Below are positions 26,447 through 34,573 of a stretch of 41,804 nt of DNA, piece by piece; positions within the stretch are counted from its first letter, which is position 1; every line of letters begins with the position of its first letter. The notes beneath the pieces are model-generated. The model ran no database searches. It worked only from the letters and a program-made list of their open reading frames with translations, and was not told where the DNA came from. Both the position numbers and the translations under genes were made by a program. Origin of the DNA: an uncultured Bacteroides sp. (GTDB lineage: Bacteria; Bacteroidota; Bacteroidia; Bacteroidales; Bacteroidaceae); contig CAJJYX010000006.1 of assembly GCA_905197435.1 (NCBI GenBank), forward strand, positions 1 through 41,804. Reading direction: 5' to 3'.

Positions 26447-27757
26447 TTAATCGACCTTGATGTCTTTATTGACGTTTTTGCAGCCTACCAAACCGTAGAA
26501 TAACAGATATGCAAGCGCTGCGATGATAACCCAATAACTTGGCATGAAACCTGCGATGTCTGCTACCCAACCTTGGATAACGGGGAGAATACCGCCACCG
26601 CATACCAATACCATAAACAGACCTGAGGCGGCTGCCAAATATTTACCCAGTCCTTCTACAGCCAGATTGAAGATACCACCCCACATGATAGAAGTACATA
26701 GACCTACCAATACCAGATACATGGCATTGATGGGCACTTCAGCAAGTCCGAAGGACAAGCCGCCCGTAGCACTTTGTTGGAGTACCGGCAGATTGACAAA
26801 TGAACCGGTAGGTGAGAAGATAGCGAGTAATACTAAAATCAAGCCTAAAGCAGAAGTGAAAGTAAGCATTGCTTTACTGGAAATCTTTGCCCCCAATGAA
26901 GCACCTGCCAGACGACCAATCAACATCAGGAACCAATAAGTACCTACTACGAAACCGGAGATAGTGGAAGCAATGCCTGCACCTCCCTTTTCAATAGGGT
27001 CGGTCAGGAACAGATTCAATGTGCCCGGCACACCTACTTCAATACCTACATATACGAAAATTGCTATAGCTCCTAAGATGAAGTGACGGAATTTCAATGC
27101 TCCGGACATCAACTTGCCGATAGGTTCTGTTGAAGTGGCAGCGTTGGGCTCCGGTATCGGTACAAATAAAAGTACAAAGAATGCAAAAGCAAATACAGCC
27201 ATTGCCGTGTACATTACAGGGAATATCTGAGAGATAGTGGCTTTCTCGATGGAACCGGCAATCAGGATACCTACGAACATCGGAGTGATGGTGGCCATTA
27301 CAGAATTGAAAGAACCGCCAATCTGGATAAGTTGGTTGCCCTTGTTTCCTTCACCACCCAGTTTGTTCAGCATCGGGTTAACCACTGTGTTGAGTAAACA
27401 CATAGAGAAGCCGGCGATGAATGCACCAATCAAATATACGGCAAAAGCCATTTCCGGGCTTGAATGACCGGACAAGAATTGAACGCCTACACCTATAAAG
27501 CCGATAGCCACTGCAATAAGTGCTGTTTTTTTGTACCCTACCCGTTGTAGTAAAATGCCGCTTGGTATTCCCATCACTGCATATGCAATAAAGTTACCAA
27601 AGTTACCCAACATTCCTAATGCGTTAGATACTGAAAACTGATTTTTCAGTACGATTCCCATAGGGGCAGCAAGGTTGGTAACAAATGAAATCATACCAAA
27701 AAGGAAGATCATCGTGATAATTGCGATGAGTTTACCATTCTGTTTTTGTTGTGTCAT
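26447..27757 (-). CDS. MFS glucose/galactose transporter
   Basis: The 436-aa protein has about 12 hydrophobic helices, a short polar N-terminus (MTQQKQNGK) and the general look of the FucP/GluP group of sugar:proton symporters in the major facilitator superfamily. Examples are the opening FLFGMISFVTNLAAPMGI and the NTVVNPMLNKLGG segment after helix 4. It lies between galM and galK (43 and 49 bp gaps), so galactose and/or glucose uptake is the likely job. Specificity cannot be read from the sequence. Confidence 0.9.
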   Translation of the reverse strand: MTQQKQNGKLIAIITMIFLFGMISFVTNLAAPMGIVLKNQFSVSNALGMLGNFGNFIAYAVMGIPSGILLQRVGYKKTALIAVAIGFIGVGVQFLSGHSSPEMAFAVYLIGAFIAGFSMCLLNTVVNPMLNKLGGEGNKGNQLIQIGGSFNSVMATITPMFVGILIAGSIEKATISQIFPVMYTAMAVFAFAFFVLLFVPIPEPNAATSTEPIGKLMSGALKFRHFILGAIAIFVYVGIEVGVPGTLNLFLTDPIEKGGAGIASTISGFVVGTYWFLMLIGRLAGASLGAKISSKAMLTFTSALGLILVLLAIFSPTGSFVNLPVLQQSATGGLSFGLAEVPINAMYLVLVGLCTSIMWGGIFNLAVEGLGKYLAAASGLFMVLVCGGGILPVIQGWVADIAGFMPSYWVIIAALAYLLFYGLVGCKNVNKDIKVD

Positions 27758-27800
27758 GGTTCTGTAAAATTAAATAAGTTTATAAATTAGATTAGTTATT

Positions 27801-28904
27801 TCATTCTTGTACACCAAACTTGTAAACGGTCACTTGTTGGTATTCATCGCCCGGGAGCAGTACGGCTGACGGGAAATGGGGCTTGTTGGGTGTATCGGGA
27901 AAACATTGGGCTTCAAAGCAGACAGCACTTCTTGCAGGGAAAGTGGCGCCATGGGCACCTTCAAAACCTCCAAGCCAGTTCCCGGTGTAAAGCTGTACGC
28001 CATTCTCGGTCGTATAAACTTCCATGGTACGTCCGCTGTTAGGTTCTGTACATGTAGCAGCCAAACTCAGTTCTCCACTTTCTGTCTTGTTCAATACATA
28101 GCAATGGTCATATCCTGCACCATTCGTAATTTGCGGGTGCTTGTCATTAATCCGTTCTCCAAGAGTATGAGGGGTACGAAAATCCATTGGGGTATCTTCT
28201 ACCTTTAATATTTCTCCGGTAGGAATGGATACTTCATCAATGGGTACATAAAAATCAGCATTGATGGTAACAATATTATTTAAGATGGTAGGAGAGGGAT
28301 TGGCTATGCCGGCAAGATTGAAAAAACCGTGATTAGTTAGATTGACAATAGTGGCCTTATCGGTGGTAGCTCGGTATTCAATGACTAGAGCATTGGTTTC
28401 ATTCTCCAGTCGATAAGTCATTTCTATTTCGAGATTTCCGGGAAAGCCTTCTTCACCGTCAGCGGATGTATAGTTGAAGATAATTGTTGATTGATCTGGC
28501 TGGACAGCATCCCATACGCGAGTATGAAAACCGGTCGGACCACCATGCAGAGAATTGGGACCGTTGTTGATTGCCAATTGGTGCTCTTCACCGTATAAAG
28601 TGAACTTCCCTTTGGCTATCCGGTTGCCGTAGCGTCCGATGGTAGTGTTTAGGAACGGTTCTGGACTGTTGATTACGTGTTCAATACTGTCGTGTCCTAA
28701 TACAACATTGGCATATTTGCCATTTTTATCGGGTACCATAATGGAAAGTATTGCACAACCGTAATTGGTAACTGCAACTTCCATTCCTTGAGCATTCTTT
28801 AGGATAAACAAATTTGTCTTTTTGTTATTTATATCCTTTTGAAAGTCCTTTGGGTTCAAACCAGATAAATTACTTTCTGTTGGAGTAGTGTTTATCATAT
28901 CCAT
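27801..28904 (-). CDS. galM: Aldose 1-epimerase (galactose mutarotase), cytoplasmic
   Basis: The 367-aa enzyme converts beta- to alpha-galactose for galactokinase. The ATG at 28902-28904 (or 28898) is chosen over one at 28982 because it matches the start of the GalM domain; there is no signal peptide. Key residues are GRYGNRI (90-96), His120 (SLHGG), His192 (NLTNHGFF) and Glu331 (CFEAQ). It shares the opening SGLNPKDFQ and the overall body with the lipoprotein epimerase at 190-1329, so the two are paralogues with different locations. It is first in the galactose operon. Confidence 0.95.
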   Translation of the reverse strand: MDMINTTPTESNLSGLNPKDFQKDINNKKTNLFILKNAQGMEVAVTNYGCAILSIMVPDKNGKYANVVLGHDSIEHVINSPEPFLNTTIGRYGNRIAKGKFTLYGEEHQLAINNGPNSLHGGPTGFHTRVWDAVQPDQSTIIFNYTSADGEEGFPGNLEIEMTYRLENETNALVIEYRATTDKATIVNLTNHGFFNLAGIANPSPTILNNIVTINADFYVPIDEVSIPTGEILKVEDTPMDFRTPHTLGERINDKHPQITNGAGYDHCYVLNKTESGELSLAATCTEPNSGRTMEVYTTENGVQLYTGNWLGGFEGAHGATFPARSAVCFEAQCFPDTPNKPHFPSAVLLPGDEYQQVTVYKFGVQE

Positions 28905-29032
28905 GGTATTAATTAAATTTCTTGCAAATAAAAAGAAATTCTTTTGTTCCCCCAAGTAATTGAGAGGAAATGTGGAGAACATTTTAGGAAAGTTTAGCGT
29001 TTAACAAATGGAATACAAAGTGATATTTTTTG

Positions 29033-29040
29033 TATGTTTG
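29033..29040 (+). promoter_or_regulatory. -7 box for the mannose-6-phosphate isomerase gene
   Basis: TATGTTTG is a perfect TAnnTTTG box about 57 bp before the ATG. No TTTG stands at the -33 position. I could not place a convincing promoter for the divergent galM operon in the same 192-bp region; the best minus-strand candidate, TCACTTTG (29016-29023), has one mismatch. Confidence 0.5.
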
Positions 29041-29096
29041 TCCCCGGAATCTAAAAAAATCACATCATTAACAGAACCTTTTAATAAAAACAACGA

Positions 29097-30068
29097 ATGT
29101 ACCCTCTAAAATTTGAGCCTATTTTGAAGCAAACGCTTTGGGGAGGCGACAAGATTATTCCATTCAAACATTTGAATGATACCCTTGCCAATGTAGGCGA
29201 GAGTTGGGAAGTGTCAGCTGTAGAAGGTAGCGAGTCTATAGTAGCTAATGGCGCTGACAAGGGATTAACGCTACCAGATATGGTCGGAAAATATAAAGAA
29301 GACCTGGTAGGAGAAGCTAACTATGCACGTTTCGGAAATAAGTTTCCATTGTTAATAAAATTTATTGATGCCAAGTTGGACTTGTCGATTCAAGTACATC
29401 CGGGTGATGAGTTGGCTAAAAAGCGCCATAACAGTTTTGGTAAAAATGAAATGTGGTATGTCATTGCAGCTGACCAAGGCGCCAAATTGATTTCTGGTTT
29501 TGCAGAGCAGATTACTCCGAAAGAATATAAGGAACGAGTGTATAATGGTACGTTTGCAGATGTTCTGCAAACTTGTACCATTAAACCGGGAGATGTATTT
29601 TATGTTCCTGCAGGTCGTGTACATGGAATCGGTGCAGGAGCTTTTGTGGCAGAAATACAGCAGACTTCGGATATTACTTACCGTATCTTTGATTATAACC
29701 GTAAGGATAAGGATGGAAAATCACGAGAGTTGCATACAAGCCAGGCTATTGATGCTATCAATTTTGCAGATGTGCAGGATGATTTTCGTACGGAATACGA
29801 GCATGTACAAAATGAACCGGTGGAAATGGTGGCAAGTCCGTATTTCACAACTTCTATTTATGACATGACGGAAGAAATCACTTGTGATTATTCTGAGCTG
29901 GATTCATTTGTTATTTTTATTTGCGTGGAAGGCGCATGTCGCATAGTAGATAATGAAAAGAATGAAATCTCTGTGCAGGCAGGAGAAACAATTTTGCTCC
30001 CAGCTGCTACTCAGGAAGTGAGAATTGTACCTGAAGGTTCAGTAAAACTGCTTGAGACATACGTATAA
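29097..30068 (+). CDS. manA: Mannose-6-phosphate isomerase, type I (class I)
   Basis: The 323-aa zinc enzyme interconverts mannose-6-phosphate and fructose-6-phosphate. The cupin zinc ligands are visible: Gln99 and His101 in SIQVHPGDE, Glu118 in KNEMWY and His176 in PAGRVHGIG. It begins with the usual YPLKFEPILKQTLWGG. It is divergent from the galactose operon, monocistronic, and ends in a strong bidirectional terminator. Its length matches the short bacterial type I enzymes. Confidence 0.95.
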   Translation: MYPLKFEPILKQTLWGGDKIIPFKHLNDTLANVGESWEVSAVEGSESIVANGADKGLTLPDMVGKYKEDLVGEANYARFGNKFPLLIKFIDAKLDLSIQVHPGDELAKKRHNSFGKNEMWYVIAADQGAKLISGFAEQITPKEYKERVYNGTFADVLQTCTIKPGDVFYVPAGRVHGIGAGAFVAEIQQTSDITYRIFDYNRKDKDGKSRELHTSQAIDAINFADVQDDFRTEYEHVQNEPVEMVASPYFTTSIYDMTEEITCDYSELDSFVIFICVEGACRIVDNEKNEISVQAGETILLPAATQEVRIVPEGSVKLLETYV

Positions 30069-30086
30069 AAGAAGAACTCTTAAATT

Positions 30087-30143
30087 AATCCAGATAAAAT
30101 ACGGGGTGGCAAAAGTCTTGCCACCCCTCATTTTATCTGGATT
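30087..30143. terminator. Large bidirectional terminator hairpin
   Basis: A 57-bp near-perfect palindrome: 14 bp (30087-30100 with 30130-30143), a 2x2 internal loop (AC/TC), 10 bp (GGGGTGGCAA at 30103-30112 with TTGCCACCCC at 30118-30127) and a 5-nt loop. It ends 1 bp before the stop of the minus-strand 86-aa gene, so it can serve both the isomerase gene and the convergent small operon. The A/T flanks give T-rich tails on both strands. Confidence 0.9.
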
Positions 30144-30144
30144 A

Positions 30145-30405
30145 TTATCTTTTTCTTCCGAATAGTCTTTTGAATTTCTTCATTACTTTTACTCCCAATA
30201 CTATGCCGTCAAAAACAGCCATACCCGTGTTGAATGCTCTCATCATAGCGTTGGCTTTGTTTGTGGCAGGTTCCAGCGGAGCAAAAATCTCTTGTGTAAG
30301 CCCAGTCATGATTTCTTTCTGCAGTCGTATTTTCTGTAGTAGCTCAGTTTTCTTCTGGGCGATACTTTCTAAAGTGACGGGAGTGGTATTGGTCGTATTA
30401 TCCAT
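30145..30405 (-). CDS. Small hypothetical protein, basic C-terminus
   Basis: I do not recognise a named family in this 86-aa protein. The N-terminal half is helical and polar (residues 12-40, rich in Lys, Gln and Leu), the middle contains MMRAFNTGMAVFDGIVLGV, a weakly hydrophobic segment, and the end is strongly basic (KVMKKFKRLFGRKR). It may lie along the inner face of the membrane. It is last in a three-gene operon, 12 bp after the holin-like gene, which suggests an envelope role. Confidence 0.75.
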   Translation of the reverse strand: MDNTTNTTPVTLESIAQKKTELLQKIRLQKEIMTGLTQEIFAPLEPATNKANAMMRAFNTGMAVFDGIVLGVKVMKKFKRLFGRKR

Positions 30406-30417
30406 GAATATTTCAAA

Positions 30418-30771
30418 TTAATTGTCTAAGAATAATTCTGCGATGAGTTTTACTGTCGGATCAATGATGAGTTTTTTACGGAATAGGACAAGTAGAACAA
30501 TGAGCAGAATGTGAAAGCACGTGATAAGTGCAAAACTCATCATAAGCCCTCCTACTAACGGAGCTAAAATATAAACCAGCGTAAATGACAGATGAAACAG
30601 AACCACTACGCCAAGTATAACGACCAATAGTACCAATAAAAGTGTAGAAAGCAGTTTGGACAGTTTTTCGGTGACTTCCAGTTTGGTATATTCCTTTTGC
30701 AGCTCCAGGTATTTCTTGAATTCCATGAATAGCTGCTGCATATTTTCTATACTTTTGTCGTCTGCAAACAT
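30418..30771 (-). CDS. Phage-holin-family-like inner-membrane protein
   Basis: The 117-aa protein has an amphipathic N-terminal helix (about 8-40, EFKKYLELQKEYTKLEV) followed by two membrane helices (about 43-65 and 70-97) and a short polar tail. This is the layout of the Phage_holin_3_6 family (PF07332), which in spite of its name is common in chromosomal envelope operons. It sits 19 bp after the YtxH-like gene. No phage genes are nearby. Function is unknown. Confidence 0.8.
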   Translation of the reverse strand: MFADDKSIENMQQLFMEFKKYLELQKEYTKLEVTEKLSKLLSTLLLVLLVVILGVVVLFHLSFTLVYILAPLVGGLMMSFALITCFHILLIVLLVLFRKKLIIDPTVKLIAELFLDN

Positions 30772-30790
30772 AGTGGCTCTGTTTTTAATC

Positions 30791-31000
30791 TTATTCAGTT
30801 ACTTCACCTTTGATTTCCGCAGCAATTTCATCCACCAAATCTTCCATTTCGCTTCGGTTCAGGCGAATGCCTTTCTTGCGGAGAATTTCTGCGATTTTAT
30901 TACGGGTGTCTTCTCCTTTTTCAGGAGCAAATAAGATACCAAGGGCTGCACCTACTGCTGCACCACCTACGAAAGCTGCTAAAACATTTAATCCTTTCAT
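30791..31000 (-). CDS. YtxH-domain protein
   Basis: The 69-aa protein starts at the ATG at 30998-31000, preceded by a purine-rich AGGAAG that resembles a ribosome binding site; a longer frame from 31045 lacks support. It has one glycine/alanine-rich membrane helix (VLAAFVGGAAVGAALGILFA) followed by PEKGEDTRNKI, the YtxH signature, then a charged helix. Such proteins are small membrane proteins linked to general stress. It heads the operon with the holin-like and 86-aa genes. Confidence 0.88.
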   Translation of the reverse strand: MKGLNVLAAFVGGAAVGAALGILFAPEKGEDTRNKIAEILRKKGIRLNRSEMEDLVDEIAAEIKGEVTE

Positions 31001-31033
31001 AATGATCTTCCTTTCTTTTTGAGGTTTGTATGA

Positions 31034-31041
31034 CAAAGCTA
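31034..31041 (-). promoter_or_regulatory. -7 box for the YtxH operon
   Basis: On the minus strand TAGCTTTG is a perfect TAnnTTTG box, with a leader of about 27 nt before the YtxH ATG. No TTTG is found at -33. The upstream helicase gene ends at 31093, so this operon probably has its own promoter. Confidence 0.55.
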
Positions 31042-31092
31042 ACAATTATTTTTGAAACTTTGTTCGGAATATCAGTTTTTTTATGATTGTCC

Positions 31093-32370
31093 TTACTTTC
31101 TAATTTCTTTTGGTGGATTATTTTGTGAAGCTTGCTTTTTTCTTCTCCAAAAGTCTCCATTTGTACGACTTCCGCGATAGACTTTGTTTTCCTTGACTTT
31201 GGTTTTGATTTCCTCCGCCTTGACTTCCTGGGCCTTCACGCCATCGGTGGTGACAAAAGGATGTTCCTTTATTACCGGGATGTTTTTGCCTATCAACTTT
31301 TGGATATCTTTCAGGTATGGCATCTCCTCCGATTCACAGAAAGAAAGTGCAATACCGTTGTGACCTGCACGTCCGGTTCGTCCGATGCGGTGCACATATG
31401 TTTCCGGAACATTAGGCAGCTCATAGTTGATGACATGTGACAACTGGTCTACGTCGATTCCCCGTGCTGCAATGTCTGTTGCAATCAGCACACGCAAATC
31501 GTGACTTTTGAAGCCGGTCAGTGCACGCTGTCGGGCATTTTGTGACTTGTTCCCATGTATGGCTTCAGCCCTAATACCTGATTTGTTCAGAATGCGTGCA
31601 AGTTTGTCTGCTCCATGTTTAGTTCTAGTGAAAATAAGTACGGATTCAATAGCCGGATTTTTCAGCAGGTGAATCAGCAAGTCTTTTTTCTCCTTTTTCT
31701 CGATAAAATAGACTGATTGGGAAATTGTATCAACGGTCGATGATGCCGGAGTGACTTCTACCTTTTCAGGATGCGTCAGCATGGAATTTGCCAAAGTTTC
31801 TATCTCAGGAGGCATTGTTGCCGAAAAGAAGAGGGTTTGTCGTTTGGCTGGCAGTAACTTTAGTATGCGTCGGATATCGTGTATGAATCCCATATCTAAC
31901 ATGCGGTCTGCTTCGTCCAATACGAAAAACTCAAGTGCTTTAAGATTTACGAAACCTTGGTTGATCAGGTCTTGCAGTCGTCCGGGGGTTGCAATCAGTA
32001 TTTGTACTCCACGTTTCAGTTCATCTGTTTGTGGCTTTTGTCCTACACCGCCGAAAATGACAGCATGCCTTAATCCGGTGTACTTTCCGTATGCACTGAA
32101 GCATTCTCCTATCTGTATGGCCAATTCACGAGTCGGTGTCAGAATAAGGGCCTTTATACTTTTACGGTTGTCCGTTTTATATAATTTTTGCAGGATAGGG
32201 ATGGAAAATGCGGCAGTCTTGCCTGTTCCGGTTTGAGCACATCCTAATAAGTCTTTTCCTTGAAGTAATATAGGGATAGATTTTTCCTGGATTGGGGTGG
32301 GGGTGGAATACCCCTCTTCTTGAAGAGCCTTTAATATAGGGTCTATCAAATTCAAATTTTCAAATGTCAT
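31093..32370 (-). CDS. DEAD-box ATP-dependent RNA helicase (RhlE-like)
   Basis: The 425-aa enzyme unwinds RNA duplexes with ATP. All core motifs are present: Q motif (TPTPIQ, 23-28), motif I AQTGTGKT (45-52), PTREL (79-83), DEAD (152-155), SAT (183-185), [10 protein letters not shown] (298-307) and [10 protein letters not shown] (327-336). The C-terminal tail from about 375 is short, basic and lysine-rich, as in the RhlE group. It is transcribed alone, divergent from the lipocalin-like gene. Likely roles are ribosome assembly or cold-related RNA turnover, from family knowledge. Confidence 0.95.
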   Translation of the reverse strand: MTFENLNLIDPILKALQEEGYSTPTPIQEKSIPILLQGKDLLGCAQTGTGKTAAFSIPILQKLYKTDNRKSIKALILTPTRELAIQIGECFSAYGKYTGLRHAVIFGGVGQKPQTDELKRGVQILIATPGRLQDLINQGFVNLKALEFFVLDEADRMLDMGFIHDIRRILKLLPAKRQTLFFSATMPPEIETLANSMLTHPEKVEVTPASSTVDTISQSVYFIEKKEKKDLLIHLLKNPAIESVLIFTRTKHGADKLARILNKSGIRAEAIHGNKSQNARQRALTGFKSHDLRVLIATDIAARGIDVDQLSHVINYELPNVPETYVHRIGRTGRAGHNGIALSFCESEEMPYLKDIQKLIGKNIPVIKEHPFVTTDGVKAQEVKAEEIKTKVKENKVYRGSRTNGDFWRRKKQASQNNPPKEIRK

Positions 32371-32410
32371 GTAATCAATTAAGTGAGCCTCATGCTCTGT
32401 TTATATTTTG

Positions 32411-32418
32411 CAAATATA
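32411..32418 (-). promoter_or_regulatory. -7 box for the RNA helicase gene
   Basis: On the minus strand TATATTTG is a perfect TAnnTTTG box, giving a leader of about 35 nt. No -33 TTTG is seen at the expected distance. Confidence 0.55.
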
Positions 32419-32505
32419 CGGTAAGTCTTCCGAGAAATCCCTTTTAATGAAGGGGTTTAATTATATTTAACTAAGGTTGCTGAGGTATAATCACATGTTA
32501 TGGTG

Positions 32506-32513
32506 TATTTTTG
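32506..32513 (+). promoter_or_regulatory. -7 box for the lipocalin-like lipoprotein gene
   Basis: TATTTTTG matches TAnnTTTG and lies 29 bp before the ATG. The 172-bp region it shares with the divergent helicase gene shows no other clear structure. Confidence 0.5.
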
Positions 32514-32542
32514 CTCCATATTAGATGGCGGGATAGAAAAAT

Positions 32543-32950
32543 ATGATAAAATCGGGTTTGAAGTACTTCTGGATTATATTGATGGCATGTTCTTTTACTG
32601 CTTGTATGAATGGCGGAGGTGACTTGGCCGGAAAGTGGCAGTTGCGTCAATATCAATATGCCGATGGTACATTAGAAAAGGTTGACAGCGTGTTCTACAA
32701 TTTTCAAAAAGGGAGTTTTTCTGCCATCTGTTTGTTGAAAGATGGTGGAGTTGATACGTTTTTTGGGAATTATTCTTTGAAAGGTGCTGAAATTTCTATT
32801 ATTTTGCTGCCGGAAAGTATTAATGATAGAAATTACAATACTTATTTCGGTTGGCCTGAAGGAAAACGTACATTTAAAGTAGAAGATTTGTCTTACTCTT
32901 CATTGCGTTTGGAATTTGAGGGTACGAAATCTGCTTTCCGAAAATATTGA
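32543..32950 (+). CDS. Lipocalin-like lipoprotein
   Basis: The 135-aa protein has a lipoprotein signal (MIKSGLKYFWIILMACSFTAC, Cys21), followed by GGGDLAGKWQLRQYQYADG. The G.W opening and the alternating beta-strand pattern (FYNFQKGSF, GGVDTFFGNYSL, SSLRLEFEG) are those of the small lipocalin-like domains common in Bacteroidetes. It probably sits at the outer membrane. No ligand or role is evident. A SPOR-domain gene follows 47 bp downstream and may be co-transcribed. Confidence 0.75.
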   Translation: MIKSGLKYFWIILMACSFTACMNGGGDLAGKWQLRQYQYADGTLEKVDSVFYNFQKGSFSAICLLKDGGVDTFFGNYSLKGAEISIILLPESINDRNYNTYFGWPEGKRTFKVEDLSYSSLRLEFEGTKSAFRKY

Positions 32951-32997
32951 ATAAAGTAAGAATAGACATAGATTTTACTAACAAAAACAATAGAAAA

Positions 32998-33492
32998 ATG
33001 AAAAAATTAGCCGTGTTGGGAATGGGAGTATGCATTGCTCTGGCATTCTCTTCTTGTAAATCAAGTGAAAGTGCTTATAAGAAAGCATATGAAAAGGCAA
33101 AACAGCAGGAATTGGCTGAACCACAGGTAGATGCCCCTGTTGAAGAAGTAGATCCGGTGGTTGTAGCTCCAGTAAAGGTAGTGGAAAGTGCGCCAGCCGG
33201 AATGCGCCAGGAAAAAGTGACTGTTGTATCTGGTGGTACCGGTTTGAAGACATTCAGTGTGGTTTGTGGTGCATATAGTGTGAAAGCCAATGCAGAAGGT
33301 GTGAAGGAATCGTTGGTGAATGAAAACTATGCAGCAATGGTTGTTTACAATGCAGATCGTAATCTGTATCGTGTAGTAATCGGTACTTTTGATGATAGAG
33401 CATCAGCTGAGAACCTGCGCGATTCTTTCAAGGCCAAACATCCTTCAAATGCTGACTTCCAGAAGGCTTGGCTGTTGTATAGCGCCAATTAA
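32998..33492 (+). CDS. SPOR-domain lipoprotein
   Basis: The 164-aa protein starts at the ATG at 32998, giving the lipoprotein signal MKKLAVLGMGVCIALAFSSC (Cys20). A Lys/Glu-rich helix (AYKKAYEKAKQQE) and an acidic, proline-rich linker (about 40-75) lead to a C-terminal SPOR domain (about 88-160, with FSVVCGAYSVKANAEG and LYRVVIGTFDDRASAE). SPOR domains bind glycan strands stripped of stem peptides at division sites. The protein is therefore likely tethered to the outer membrane and touching peptidoglycan. A strong terminator follows. Confidence 0.9.
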   Translation: MKKLAVLGMGVCIALAFSSCKSSESAYKKAYEKAKQQELAEPQVDAPVEEVDPVVVAPVKVVESAPAGMRQEKVTVVSGGTGLKTFSVVCGAYSVKANAEGVKESLVNENYAAMVVYNADRNLYRVVIGTFDDRASAENLRDSFKAKHPSNADFQKAWLLYSAN

Positions 33493-33545
33493 TAGAATTC
33501 TTTTTGGTAATTCATAACAGAAAGGAGTATATATCCTTTCAAGGT

Positions 33546-33577
33546 AAGGCAGTAGCTGGGAAGTTACTGCCTTTTTT
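33546..33577 (+). terminator. Rho-independent terminator after the SPOR gene
   Basis: AAGGCAGTA (33546-33554) pairs with TACTGCCTT (33565-33573), followed by a run of T. A smaller hairpin, AAAGGA with TCCTTT (33521-33539), precedes it. Confidence 0.85.
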
Positions 33578-33686
33578 ATAAATTGTGCCAAAATGGAGTA
33601 TAGGGGCTTTATTCCTCTGATTGTGAAAAGTACTTATAAATATCTCTTTTTCGTTTAAAAGAAGTTATAAAACTACGGGTGGAAAC

Positions 33687-33715
33687 TTTGGAGGCTGAAA
33701 AAGTTTTTAATTTTG
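33687..33715 (+). promoter_or_regulatory. Promoter of the sulfonation operon
   Basis: TTTG (33687-33690) and TAATTTTG (33708-33715) are separated by 17 bp, close to the usual 19, with a leader of about 20 nt before the cysQ ATG. It favours the ATG at 33742 as the true start, since a frame opening at 33679 would contain the promoter. Confidence 0.65.
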
Positions 33716-33741
33716 TACCTTGTCTTTGGAAGAATTATAGT

Positions 33742-34566
33742 ATGGAACGACGATATATACTGAATGCGATTGATGCCGCTTTGTGGGCCGGTAAGGAAAT
33801 ACTTTCCATTTACGATGATCCGGCATCGGATTTTCAGATAGAAAGAAAAGCGGATAATTCTCCTCTTACTATCGCTGACCGTAAGGCTCATGAAACAATC
33901 TGTCATTTTTTAGATGAAACACCTTTCCCGTTATTGAGTGAGGAAGGAAAGCATTTACCTTATTCGGAGCGTCGGGCATGGGACACTTTATGGATTGTAG
34001 ATCCTTTGGACGGTACGAAAGAATTCATCAAAAAAAATGGTGAGTTTACGGTGAATATAGCTTTGGTGCATCATTCTGTGCCGGTAATGGGAGTCATTTA
34101 TCTGCCGGTAAAAAAGGAACTCTATTTCGGGCTGTATGAATTGGGTGCCTATAAACTTTCAGATATTACTGCCCGTGATGGGCTGTCTTGGGATGAACTG
34201 GTTGCGAAAGCCGTCCGGTTGCCAGAAGTAAATATGCGCGAACGGTTTGTAATTGTGGCTTCCCGTTCGCATCTGACACCTGAAACAGAAGATTATATAA
34301 AAGAAATGAAGCGGAGTCATGCCGAAGTTGATTTGATATCAAGTGGAAGTTCTATTAAAATTTGCTTGGTCGCTGAAGGCAAAGCTGATGTATATCCTCG
34401 TTTTGCTCCTACAATGGAATGGGACACGGCGGCAGGACATGCCATTGCACGTGCCGCCGGAATGGAAATCTATCAGGCCGGAAGGGAAGAGCCTTTGCTA
34501 TATAATAAGGAGAACTTGTTGAATCCGTGGTTTGTTGTAGAAGCCAAGCATACCGAAATAAAATAA
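33742..34566 (+). CDS. cysQ: 3'(2'),5'-bisphosphate nucleotidase (PAP phosphatase)
   Basis: The 274-aa enzyme of the inositol-monophosphatase fold hydrolyses PAP, the inhibitory by-product of PAPS-dependent sulfonation, to AMP. Metal-binding motifs are SEEGK (66-70), DPLDGTKEF (87-95, with Asp87 and Asp90) and the C-terminal WDTAAGHAI. It is first in an operon that makes PAPS and ends in a sulfotransferase, which fits its role exactly. The next gene begins 7 bp downstream. Confidence 0.95.
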   Translation: MERRYILNAIDAALWAGKEILSIYDDPASDFQIERKADNSPLTIADRKAHETICHFLDETPFPLLSEEGKHLPYSERRAWDTLWIVDPLDGTKEFIKKNGEFTVNIALVHHSVPVMGVIYLPVKKELYFGLYELGAYKLSDITARDGLSWDELVAKAVRLPEVNMRERFVIVASRSHLTPETEDYIKEMKRSHAEVDLISSGSSIKICLVAEGKADVYPRFAPTMEWDTAAGHAIARAAGMEIYQAGREEPLLYNKENLLNPWFVVEAKHTEIK

Positions 34567-34573
34567 CGATTTT

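Noticed and set aside
29016..29023. TCACTTTG as a minus-strand -7 box for the galactose operon
   Set aside because: It has one mismatch in TAnnTTTG, no -33 TTTG, and would imply a leader of over 100 nt. It is noted only as the best available candidate.
30418..30771. Prophage remnant suggested by a holin-like protein
   Set aside because: The family is common in bacterial chromosomes. No integrase, capsid, lysin or attachment repeats lie nearby.
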